DNA of 14,739 bases. Source: a bacterium (GTDB lineage: Bacteria > Chloroflexota > Chloroflexia > Thermomicrobiales > UBA6265). Location of the stretch: NCBI GenBank assembly GCA_029977305.1, contig JAPOLF010000026.1:1-14739 (forward strand), in the 5' to 3' direction. Below the pieces are notes generated by a model. It worked only from the letters and a program-made list of their open reading frames with translations. It had not been told where the DNA came from and did no database searches. The position numbers and the translations under genes were made by a program. Numbering within the stretch: the first letter of the stretch is position 1; every line of letters begins with the position of its first letter. Of this stretch, positions 5,864-12,846 are shown in pieces.

Positions 5864-6550
5864 ATGGCGACCTGTCCCGCATGCGCAGTGCCTGTCCGGA
5901 CAGGGGCGAAGTTCTGCACCTCGTGCGGCACGAGCCTTATCCTGCCGACACCGGAACCCGAAGCCCCCGCGGTTGAGGCGGCCGCCGAGGCGTGGCCAGT
6001 GATTGCCCCACAGTGGCCGGTGGCCGATCAGTGGCCTTCGACTTCTGACGAAGCGCCGTCGTTCCCCGATGCGCAATTTCGTCCACCAACCGACTCCGGA
6101 CCCGGTGCGGTGGAGCCGATCCCTGCTCCTTCCGAGCCGCGCACCGCGGCCTCCGATCCGGTCCTCCGATCCTGGCTCGCTGGTCTCGCCAGCACGGAAG
6201 AAGTGGTGCCCCCGACGATCGCCGCCGCAGCGCCTGCCACTGCCGACCTTGACCGCGCGGTGGCACTGCTCGATGAGTTGCGCGCGCTGCTCCCTCTCCT
6301 GACCCACGATGGTTCCAATGCCAATTCCGACGCGCTCGCGCTTCTCGTCGGCGCATCAGCCATCGCCGAGGACGACCTCAACGCCATCGAGATGGCAACG
6401 CAACGGGTGCTCGCCGACGCCGTGAGCGATGGCGACGCCACCGTGCTCACCGGCCTGGCGAGGACGGTGCTCCAACTCGTGGAGGCGCAACGAACCGTCC
6501 AGGCAGCGATGCGCGACGCGGCTGCAATGCTCCGGAGCGACCGTTCCTAG
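5864..6550 (+). CDS. Zinc-ribbon protein with Pro/Ala-rich linker and helical C-terminus, function unknown
   Basis: The 228-residue product starts with a compact zinc ribbon of the CPAC...FCTSCG type (Cys4, Cys7, Cys18, Cys21). This common N-terminal module is found on many unrelated bacterial proteins. Residues of about 25-115 are low in complexity and rich in Pro, Ala and Glu, probably disordered. Residues of about 118-228 are Ala/Leu-rich with regular charge and look like a small helical bundle. No transmembrane segment, signal peptide or catalytic motif is visible, so I do not assign a function. ATG 5864 follows GGAGG at 5851-5855. The frame is open much further upstream, but that part lies opposite the DUF1989 gene and is rejected. 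Its TAG stop (6548-6550) sits in the same CTAG as the secA stop on the other strand. Confidence 0.75.
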   Translation: MATCPACAVPVRTGAKFCTSCGTSLILPTPEPEAPAVEAAAEAWPVIAPQWPVADQWPSTSDEAPSFPDAQFRPPTDSGPGAVEPIPAPSEPRTAASDPVLRSWLAGLASTEEVVPPTIAAAAPATADLDRAVALLDELRALLPLLTHDGSNANSDALALLVGASAIAEDDLNAIEMATQRVLADAVSDGDATVLTGLARTVLQLVEAQRTVQAAMRDAAAMLRSDRS

Positions 6551-9150
6551 ACCAACGTCTTGGCGCCGATCGCCCCGTGGCAGTGCTTGTACTTCTTGCC
6601 GCTTCCGCACGGGCAGGGGTCGTTCGGGCCGACCTTCTTGGCCTTCTTGGTCGGCGCAGCGGAGGCACCGTCGACGTCTGGTGCGGCAACCGCCTCGCCC
6701 TGCTCGTCCGTGACAGCAGTGCGGACCGGCTGCTGCGCCACCTGCGGCTTGACCCGGTAGATGGTGTGCGCGACGTCGTGCGAGATGCTCGTCTGCATCT
6801 CCTGGAAGAGACGATACCCCTCGGACTTGTACACGACGAGCGGATCCTTCTGCCCATAGGCCTGCAATCCGACGCCCTCGCGCAGCTCGTCCATGTCGGT
6901 GAGGTGCTCGACCCAGAGCTTGTCGACGATGGTGAGCATCACGTGGCGCTCGACCTTGCGCATGATCTCCGGCCCGAATTGCGCCTCGACTTCCTCGTAG
7001 CAGGAGCTGGCATCGGTGATCAGGAACTGCACCAGGTCTTCCTTGTCGCCGAGGTGCTCATCGATGTCCTCGACGGTGATCTTCGTCATCGGCACCAGCG
7101 CCCGGTAGGACTCGAGCATCGCCTCGGGATCGGACTCCGTGTCGCGGCCATCGCCTAGGTGCGCCGTGACGATGTACTCGATCTGCGCCTCGATCATCGC
7201 CCAGATGCGGTCCTGCATGTCATCGCCGTGGACGATCTTGTGCCGGTCCCGATAGATGACCTCGCGATGCCGATTCATCACGTCGTCGTACTGGACGACG
7301 TGCTTGCGCATGTCGAAGTTGTGCCCTTCGACCTTCACCTGCGCGTTCTCGATGGACTTGGAAATGATCCCGTGTTCGATCGGGACATCCTCCTCCATGC
7401 CGAGCTTTTCCATCATCCCGCCGATGCGATCTGATCCGAAGCGGCGCATCAGCTCGTCCTCGAGGCTCACGTAGAACTGCGACGACCCCGGATCGCCCTG
7501 ACGTCCGGCACGACCGCGCAACTGATTGTCGATGCGCCGGGATTCATGCCGCTCGGTGCCGATGATGTGCAGTCCGCCGGCTTCCTTCACCCCGGGACCG
7601 AGCACGATGTCGGTGCCGCGGCCCGCCATGTTGGTGGCGATCGTCACCGTCGCCGGCTGCCCTGCGAGGGCAACGATCGCCGCCTCCCGCTCATGCTGCT
7701 TCGCGTTCAACACTTGGTGAGGGATGTTCCGCGCATCGAGCAATTTGCTCAGACGCTCGCTGGCATCGATGCTCGCCGTGCCGACCAGCACCGGTCGCCC
7801 GAGCGCACGCTTCTGCTCGATGTCAGCGACCACTGCGTGGAACTTCCCACGCTCGTTCTTGAACACCAGGTCGCCGGAGTCGTCGCGGACGACCGGCTTG
7901 TTGGTGGGGATGTTCACCACGTCGAGCGAGTAGATCCGGCGGAACTCCTCGGCCTCGGTCTTGGCGGTCCCGGTCATGCCGGCCAGTTTCTCGTACATGC
8001 GGAAGTAGTTTTGGAAGGTGATGGTGGCGAGCGTGACGTTCTGTCGCCGGACGCGTACTCCCTCCTTCGCCTCGATCGCCTGATGGAGGCCCTCCGAGTA
8101 ACGACGACCGATCATCATGCGCCCGGTGAACTCGTCGACGATGATCACCTCACCGTCGCGCACGATGTAGTCCTTGTCGCGTTGGTAGTTCGCCTGTGCA
8201 CGCATCGCCTGCTCGAGGTAGTGCGTGAGTTCGATGTACCGCTCGTCATAGATCGACTCGCCGTCTGGGATCTGGATCAACTGCTCGACGCGGTCGATGC
8301 CGTCCTCGGTGAGCGTCACGCTCTTGTGCTTCTCGTCAACCTCGAAGTCCTTGCCCGCGCGCAGCTGCTTCACAACCTGCGCAAACTGGTAGTACCGATC
8401 CGTCGCCTGCTCCGCGGGCCCCGAGATGATCAGCGGCGTTCGCGCCTCGTCGATCAGGATGTTGTCCACTTCGTCGACGATCGCGTAGACGAGTTCCCGC
8501 TGCACCATTCGCTCGGGGGTGGTCACCATGTTGTCGCGGAGATAGTCGAAGCCGAACTCATTGTTGGTGCCGTAGGTGATGTCGGAGTAGTACGCCTCGC
8601 GCCGGGTGATCGGCCGCAGGTGGAGCAGGCGCTCATCCTCGCTCTGCCACTCCGGGTCGTACTGGAATGCCGACTCGTGCTGGATGCATGCCACCGAGAG
8701 CCCGAGCGCGTGGTAGACCTTGCCCATCCATTGCGCATCGCGCTTGGCGAGGTAGTCGTTCACCGTCACCACATGGACGCCACGACCGGTGAAGGCATTG
8801 AGAGCCACCGCGAGCGTGGCGGTGAGCGTCTTCCCCTCGCCGGTCCGCATCTCCGCGATCCGGCCGCTGTTCAAGACCGCACCGCCGACCAATTGCACGT
8901 CATAGTGCCGCTGCCCGAGGCGGCGCTTGGCGACCTCGCGGGTCAGTGCGAACGACTCCGGCAGCATCTTGTCCAGCGACTCGCCACCCGTCGCGCGGGC
9001 GCGAAGGGCGTTGCCCAGTTCCAGCAATTGGTCGTCGCTGAGAGCCTCCATCTTCGGCTCGAAGGCATTGACCTCGGGCACGACGGCTTGGAACGGCTTG
9101 ACCGAGACCTCGTTCGGGTCGCCAAAGAACTTCGTCAGGAGTTTGCGCAT
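6547..9150 (-). CDS. secA: Preprotein translocase ATPase SecA
   Basis: SecA is the cytoplasmic motor that pushes unfolded preproteins through the SecYEG channel. The 867 residues are full length. The order of parts is as expected: a short N-terminal helix, Walker A MRTGEGKT (101-108), VTVNDYLAKRDAQWMG, the YGTNNEFGFDYLRDN segment, and the DEVDNILIDEAR Walker B region (226-237). Then come the preprotein cross-linking domain, GMTGTAKTE and the second nucleotide-binding half with TNMAGRGTDI and GRAGRQGDPG. The protein ends in the zinc-binding SEC-C tail PNDPCPCGSGKKYKHCHG, which contacts SecB or ribosomes in other bacteria. ATG 9150 follows GAAGG six bases upstream. A LOG-family gene lies 109 bases upstream on the same strand. 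The 3' end meets the zinc-ribbon gene head-on with overlapping stops. Confidence 0.98.
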   Translation of the reverse strand: MRKLLTKFFGDPNEVSVKPFQAVVPEVNAFEPKMEALSDDQLLELGNALRARATGGESLDKMLPESFALTREVAKRRLGQRHYDVQLVGGAVLNSGRIAEMRTGEGKTLTATLAVALNAFTGRGVHVVTVNDYLAKRDAQWMGKVYHALGLSVACIQHESAFQYDPEWQSEDERLLHLRPITRREAYYSDITYGTNNEFGFDYLRDNMVTTPERMVQRELVYAIVDEVDNILIDEARTPLIISGPAEQATDRYYQFAQVVKQLRAGKDFEVDEKHKSVTLTEDGIDRVEQLIQIPDGESIYDERYIELTHYLEQAMRAQANYQRDKDYIVRDGEVIIVDEFTGRMMIGRRYSEGLHQAIEAKEGVRVRRQNVTLATITFQNYFRMYEKLAGMTGTAKTEAEEFRRIYSLDVVNIPTNKPVVRDDSGDLVFKNERGKFHAVVADIEQKRALGRPVLVGTASIDASERLSKLLDARNIPHQVLNAKQHEREAAIVALAGQPATVTIATNMAGRGTDIVLGPGVKEAGGLHIIGTERHESRRIDNQLRGRAGRQGDPGSSQFYVSLEDELMRRFGSDRIGGMMEKLGMEEDVPIEHGIISKSIENAQVKVEGHNFDMRKHVVQYDDVMNRHREVIYRDRHKIVHGDDMQDRIWAMIEAQIEYIVTAHLGDGRDTESDPEAMLESYRALVPMTKITVEDIDEHLGDKEDLVQFLITDASSCYEEVEAQFGPEIMRKVERHVMLTIVDKLWVEHLTDMDELREGVGLQAYGQKDPLVVYKSEGYRLFQEMQTSISHDVAHTIYRVKPQVAQQPVRTAVTDEQGEAVAAPDVDGASAAPTKKAKKVGPNDPCPCGSGKKYKHCHGAIGAKTLV

Positions 9151-9197
9151 GGGTGGCCTTCAATTGACCGCCCCGGCGGAATGCCGAGTCGGGATAC

Positions 9198-9219
9198 GGT
9201 GTCACACCAGCCAAGTATA
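9198..9219 (-). promoter_or_regulatory. Possible secA promoter -10 box and small palindrome
   Basis: In the 109-base gap upstream of secA the - strand carries TATACT (9214-9219), a good -10-like hexamer, about 64 bases before the start. Just downstream of it is the odd palindrome GGTGTCACACC (9198-9208). No good -35 hexamer is seen 16-18 bases upstream, so this promoter is tentative. No terminator is seen after the LOG gene, so read-through into secA is also possible. Confidence 0.3.
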
Positions 9220-9259
9220 CGGATCAGGCACCGACCGGACGAGGCGAACCCCCCCGTGC

Positions 9260-9841
9260 CTAGCGGTCCGCCGGATCGGCCCATTTCGGGGTTGCCGATG
9301 GCTTCCAGTCCCGCAATCGCTGAATGGCGACAGCCGGATCCGTCTCGTGCAACAAGAGGCTCCGATGGCGCTCCAACACGAACCCCTCTTGCGTCGCATG
9401 GTCGGCCATGGCCAACAGGGGCAACCAGTAGCCGGCGGTGTCGAGCAGCATGCAGGGCTTGCCGTGATACCCCAGCTGAGACCACGTGAGCACCTCGAAG
9501 AACTCCTCCATTGTCCCGAATCCCCCCGGAAGGGCGATGAACGCATCGGCGAGATCGGCCATGCGGGCCTTCCGCGCGTGCATCGAAGGCACGATCTCCA
9601 AACGGGTCAGGCTCTGATGGCCGAGTTCCCGCTCGTTCAGGGCGTCGGGCATCACCCCGATCACGGTGCCACCCTCGGCGATCGCCGCATCAGCGCAGAT
9701 GCCCATCAGCCCGACCTTGCCGCCACCGAACACGAGCTCGAGGCCGTGGCCGGCGATCGCCCGCCCGAGCGCGACCGCCAATGCGGCATACTCCGGCCGC
9801 GTCCCGACCCGCGAACCGGTGAACACCGCAATTGCCTTCAT
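9260..9841 (-). CDS. LOG-family protein (TIGR00730, putative nucleotide phosphoribohydrolase)
   Basis: LOG-family proteins hydrolyse nucleoside 5'-monophosphates, in the best-studied cases cytokinin riboside monophosphates, to a free base and ribose 5-phosphate. Older annotations call them lysine decarboxylases, which is not supported. The 193-residue protein has a Rossmann-like start KAIAVFTGSRVG, FGGGKVGLMG (38-47), SMHARKARM (86-94) with the conserved Arg, and the hallmark PGGFGTMEE (105-113). The bacterial role is usually nucleotide salvage or disposal, so a hormone role is not implied. ATG 9841 is chosen because GGAGG lies five bases upstream and the family homology starts there; the frame is open further upstream into the divergent gene. 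Only 33 bases separate its start from that of the divergent repair gene. Confidence 0.9.
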   Translation of the reverse strand: MKAIAVFTGSRVGTRPEYAALAVALGRAIAGHGLELVFGGGKVGLMGICADAAIAEGGTVIGVMPDALNERELGHQSLTRLEIVPSMHARKARMADLADAFIALPGGFGTMEEFFEVLTWSQLGYHGKPCMLLDTAGYWLPLLAMADHATQEGFVLERHRSLLLHETDPAVAIQRLRDWKPSATPKWADPADR

Positions 9842-9862
9842 GTCGCCTCCACCTGCTCGCGC

Positions 9863-9868
9863 TATTCT
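9863..9868 (+). promoter_or_regulatory. Candidate -10 box for a leaderless transcript
   Basis: TATTCT ends 6 bases before the ATG of the alkyltransferase-like gene, so a transcript using it would begin at or very near the start codon. No Shine-Dalgarno sequence precedes that ATG, which agrees with a leaderless message. The -35 region would fall at the start of the divergent LOG gene and shows no clear consensus. Confidence 0.35.
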
Positions 9869-9874
9869 CCCGCA

Positions 9875-10210
9875 ATGGGAGCGAATCCGGATTTTGCCAA
9901 CCGCGTCTATGCCGTCGTCACCCGCATCCCGCGAGGGAAGGTGACCACCTATGGGCGCATCGCGCAATCACTGGGCGAACCACGGGCCGCACGTATGGTC
10001 GGCTGGGCCCTCAACGCCGCCCCGAGCGAGGACATCCCCTGCCATCGGGTGGTCAATCGCAACGGCAACCTCACCGGGCAATGGCATTTCGGCCATCCGG
10101 AAGTGATGCGCCTGATGCTCCGCCGCGAGGGCGTCCCGTTCCTCGAGGATGATCGCGTCGATCTCGCCGCCTGCCTCTGGGATCCGAACGACCACCTGAA
10201 CGACGTCTGA
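9875..10210 (+). CDS. Alkyltransferase-like / MGMT-family DNA-binding protein with Cys in the PCHR motif
   Basis: This 111-residue protein consists only of the C-terminal DNA-binding domain of O6-alkylguanine-DNA alkyltransferases. It has the winged-helix segment TTYGRIAQSLGEPRAARMVG (24-43) with the likely Arg finger at 40, Asn47, and the active-site motif IPCHRVV with Cys56. Glu85 in RREGVPF stands where the Glu of the Cys-His-Glu triad is expected. Small proteins of this size are usually alkyltransferase-like (ATL) proteins, which have Trp or Ala at the Cys position and only flag lesions for nucleotide excision repair. The tail after the motif (NRNGNLTGQWHFGHPE) resembles the ATL group more than classical MGMT. 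It may therefore be a real transferase, or an ATL protein that keeps the Cys. ATG 9875 has no ribosome-binding site, which fits a leaderless mRNA. The HAD gene follows 68 bases downstream. Confidence 0.87.
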   Translation: MGANPDFANRVYAVVTRIPRGKVTTYGRIAQSLGEPRAARMVGWALNAAPSEDIPCHRVVNRNGNLTGQWHFGHPEVMRLMLRREGVPFLEDDRVDLAACLWDPNDHLNDV

Positions 10211-10278
10211 ATCCTCATGCGGCGGCGCATGCGGCTATGCTTGCCGCAAGGGGTCTCGCCGACAGCGGGGATGCAGGC

Positions 10279-11310
10279 ATGGACGTGAGAACGAATCGTC
10301 GATCACTCATGATCGGTTCGGCACTTGCCGCCCTCACCGGGCTCGGCGTTTGCCGGGCACCAATCGTGGAAGCGGCCGCCGGAGACGATCCCCTGCCTTC
10401 ATGGAATCCGGGACCGGTCAAGGACTCCATCATCGCGTTCGTCACCGCCGTCACCGACCCATCCAGCCCCCGATTCGTGCCGGTGGCTGAGCGCCTTGCC
10501 GCTTTCGACATCGACGGCACGCTTTGGGTTGAACGGCCAACCTACGTCGATCTCGCCTTCGCAGAGGCGCGCGGCCGCGCTCGCATGGAACTCGATCCGG
10601 AGTTGGCCCAGATCGAGCCATGGAAGAGCCTCGCCGAGATGGACGAGGGGATGCGCACGTCGTTGCCCGAGGAGGCGGTCACCGGATTGGTCGTGGATGC
10701 CTTCCGCGGTGAATCGCCGGACACGTTCCAGTTCTTCCCCCGCGAGTGGCTAAACACCGCGATGAATCCCCCCCTGAATCGCCGCAGCCTCGATCTCAGC
10801 TACCAGCCGATGCAGGAACTCCTCTCCTACCTCCGCGCCAATGAGTTCGACCTCGCCGTGGCGTCTGCCGGCGACATCGAGTTCCTCCGCGTCTATGTCG
10901 AGCAGCTCTTCGGCATCCCGAAGGAGTTCACCATCGGCACACAAGTTGATCTTGATGTGCGCACCGTTGGCAACAGTGTGTCACTGGTGCGCGGTGGTGA
11001 GATCGCCATGGGCATCTGGGGCGACAACAAACCAATCGCCATCCGCCTCCACACCGGCCGCCGCCCGATTTTCGCGTTCGGCAATGCCGACGGCGACCTC
11101 CCGATGCTGCGCAATGCCATGCTCAACGGTCAGGGGATGGCGTACTTCATCGATCACGATGATCCCGAGCGGGAATTCCTCGACAAGCGCGAGGGCAAAA
11201 CGTCGAACGAAGGATTGCGAGATTACGGCATCACCGTCGTCAGCATGAAGGACGACTGGGCGACCGTGTTCTCCGACGAACCCGGACCGGATCTTTTCGC
11301 CACGGACTAG
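10279..11310 (+). CDS. Exported HAD-superfamily phosphatase (probable Tat substrate)
   Basis: The 343-residue product has the four HAD motifs: FDIDGT (76-81, nucleophile Asp77 and acid/base Asp79), ASAGD (195-199, motif II Ser196), Lys251 in GDNKPIAI, and FGNADGDLPML (267-277, Asp271/Asp273). Spacing and the late HDDPEREF segment resemble the phosphoserine-phosphatase-like HAD group often annotated as acid phosphatase. The substrate is unknown. The N-terminus has NRRSLMIGSALAALTG, a twin-arginine-type signal (Arg7-Arg8) with a hydrophobic stretch, and a likely signal-peptidase I site around EAAAG (31-35). The twin-arginine motif is not perfect. Cys25 is not in a good lipobox. ATG 10279 is preferred, with GCGGGGA about eight bases upstream. 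An earlier ATG at 10237 lacks a binding site and lengthens the part before the signal. Its TAG stop lies in the same CTAG as the thiE stop. Confidence 0.85.
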   Translation: MDVRTNRRSLMIGSALAALTGLGVCRAPIVEAAAGDDPLPSWNPGPVKDSIIAFVTAVTDPSSPRFVPVAERLAAFDIDGTLWVERPTYVDLAFAEARGRARMELDPELAQIEPWKSLAEMDEGMRTSLPEEAVTGLVVDAFRGESPDTFQFFPREWLNTAMNPPLNRRSLDLSYQPMQELLSYLRANEFDLAVASAGDIEFLRVYVEQLFGIPKEFTIGTQVDLDVRTVGNSVSLVRGGEIAMGIWGDNKPIAIRLHTGRRPIFAFGNADGDLPMLRNAMLNGQGMAYFIDHDDPEREFLDKREGKTSNEGLRDYGITVVSMKDDWATVFSDEPGPDLFATD

Positions 11311-11987
11311 CGGGGGGACGTTCGCGCCTCGTCCACCGCTCGACGCAAGTCTCGCGCCGCTTGTTCAGGATCCTCGTGCTTGTGGATGGCACCGATCACC
11401 GCGACCCCTACCGCCCCGGCTCGGATCACCGATGGCGCCGTCTCGAGACTGATGCCGCCGATCCCCACGGTCGGCACATCGACCGCCGCCGCCTTGATGG
11501 CCAACCCGTCCAACCCGATCGGCGACCCTGCGTCACCCTTTGAACCGGTGGCGAAGACGGGGCCGATCCCCGCGTAGTCGGCACCGAGGCGTCGCGTCGC
11601 ACGCACATCATCCATGGTGTCCGGCGAGAACCCGATGATGAATCCCGGCGGTGTCATCGACCGCGTGATGTCGATCGGCAGATCACCGACCCCGAGGTGC
11701 ACCCCGTCGGCGTTGCTCGCGATAGCGACATCGACGCGGTCATTGACGATGAACAGCGCGTCGAACTCCTCACAGATCCGCTTCAGCGCCATGCTCAGCC
11801 GCCACAGATCGTAGCCCTCGTGCGTCTTCGATCGAAGCTGCACGCACGTCACCCCACCCGCCAACGCCGCTTGCACGTCATCGAGCAGATCCCGCGAGGT
11901 GGCATCCGGATCGGCGACCAAGTAGAGCGCGAGCCGATCAGCGAGGTCCTCAGCCGATCGCCCGCTGGGGAGGAGGACGTCGCTCAT
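11307..11987 (-). CDS. thiE: Thiamine phosphate synthase ThiE
   Basis: ThiE joins hydroxymethylpyrimidine diphosphate to the thiazole phosphate to give thiamine monophosphate. The 226-residue TIM-barrel protein shows LYLVAD, CVQLRSKTHEG (48-57), FIVNDRVDVA (79-88), ADGVHLGVGDLP (93-104), GIGPVFATGSKGDAGSPIGLDGL (140 onward, covering the phosphate-binding residues) and VPTVGIGGIS (171-180). Two usual positions differ: Ser instead of Glu in QLRxK, and Val instead of Gln in HLGQxDLP. The catalytic-site Asn, Asp and Lys positions look retained. ATG 11987 overlaps the thiD stop as ATGA (11984-11987), so it is probably translated by coupling; its own ribosome-binding site is weak. The frame extends upstream inside thiD and that part is rejected. 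The stop shares a CTAG with the convergent HAD gene. The order thiD-thiE fits a thiamine operon. Confidence 0.92.
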   Translation of the reverse strand: MSDVLLPSGRSAEDLADRLALYLVADPDATSRDLLDDVQAALAGGVTCVQLRSKTHEGYDLWRLSMALKRICEEFDALFIVNDRVDVAIASNADGVHLGVGDLPIDITRSMTPPGFIIGFSPDTMDDVRATRRLGADYAGIGPVFATGSKGDAGSPIGLDGLAIKAAAVDVPTVGIGGISLETAPSVIRAGAVGVAVIGAIHKHEDPEQAARDLRRAVDEARTSPR

Positions 11988-12775
11988 GACCACAACTTCC
12001 AGAAGTGGTTCACCGGAGAATGGCCCTCGCCGATGGCGTAACTGTGGCGCAGCGCCTCGGTGAGATAGCGTTTCGCCTCCACGATCGCGGTCAGCGGGTC
12101 TTGGCCCTTGGCCAACCCGGCGGTGATCGCGGCCGAGAAGGTGCACCCTGTGCCATGCGTGTTGGTCGTGTCGATCCGCTCCGCCGCAAGTTCGTGGAAA
12201 GCGGTGCCATCCCAGATCACATCAATCGGCTCACCCGGGAGATGACCGCCCTTGACCACCACCACCTTCGGCCCGAGCGCCCCGATCGCCTTGGCGGCTT
12301 CGCGCGCCTCCTCGAGCGAGGTGATCGGTCGCCCCGACAGCACCTCAGCCTCGGGAACATTGGGGGTGACCACTTCGGCCAGTGGCAGCAGGTCACGTTT
12401 CACCGCCGTGACGGCATTGGGATTCAGCAGGTGATCGCCGCTTTTCGCCACCATCACCGGGTCCACGACCAACCGCGGTCCCCACGCCTCCATCCGGTCC
12501 GCGACGCAATCCACGATCGCCGCCGAGGAGAGCATCCCGGTCTTCGCGGCGACTGCCCCGATGTCTTCGATCGTGACATCGATCTGGGCGATCACGACCT
12601 CCTCCGGCACCTCGGCAATCGCGAAGACGCCGCGCGTGCTCTGGGCGGTCACCGCGGTGATGACGGAGGTCCCGTACACCCCGAAGGCGGCGAACGTCTT
12701 CAAGTCGGCCTGAATCCCGGCACCAGCACCGGAGTCCGATCCCGCTATGGTCATCGCTTTCGGAATGGCAGTCAT
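11984..12775 (-). CDS. thiD: Hydroxymethylpyrimidine (phosphate) kinase ThiD
   Basis: ThiD phosphorylates HMP and HMP-phosphate to HMP diphosphate, the substrate of ThiE encoded just downstream. The 263 residues match this ribokinase-fold family: AMTIAGSDSGAGAGIQADLKT (7-27), YGTSVITAVTAQST, AAKTGML (76-82), VVDPVMVAKSG (103-113), TPNVPEAEVLSG, VVVKGGH and THGTGCTFSAAIT (206-218) with Cys211. The C-terminus ends in the usual GHSPVNHFW. ATG 12775 follows AAGG six bases upstream and keeps the normal N-terminus, while the open frame further upstream has no family likeness. No THI-box (TPP riboswitch) signature is seen in the 71 bases before it. Control could instead come from the upstream dehydrogenase transcript or from elsewhere. 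Confidence 0.95.
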   Translation of the reverse strand: MTAIPKAMTIAGSDSGAGAGIQADLKTFAAFGVYGTSVITAVTAQSTRGVFAIAEVPEEVVIAQIDVTIEDIGAVAAKTGMLSSAAIVDCVADRMEAWGPRLVVDPVMVAKSGDHLLNPNAVTAVKRDLLPLAEVVTPNVPEAEVLSGRPITSLEEAREAAKAIGALGPKVVVVKGGHLPGEPIDVIWDGTAFHELAAERIDTTNTHGTGCTFSAAITAGLAKGQDPLTAIVEAKRYLTEALRHSYAIGEGHSPVNHFWKLWS

Positions 12776-12846
12776 CTCGAACCTTGCGTGTGATCGATCG
12801 ATCCGTCGGAGCACGAGCCTACCATGCAGCACTGGCCACGCCGGAA

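Noticed and set aside
7546..9489. A 647-codon open frame on the + strand opposite secA
   Set aside because: secA on the other strand is certain from its motifs. GC-rich codon bias leaves long open antisense frames, and this translation is rich in His, Arg and Asp with no recognisable domain.
9260..9841. Lysine decarboxylase
   Set aside because: This is an old label for the family; the PGGFGTMEE motif marks LOG-type phosphoribohydrolases, and there is no PLP-binding domain.
12787..12802. Short ATCG repeats upstream of thiD
   Set aside because: About three ATCG units with nothing flanking them; too short to call a functional repeat.
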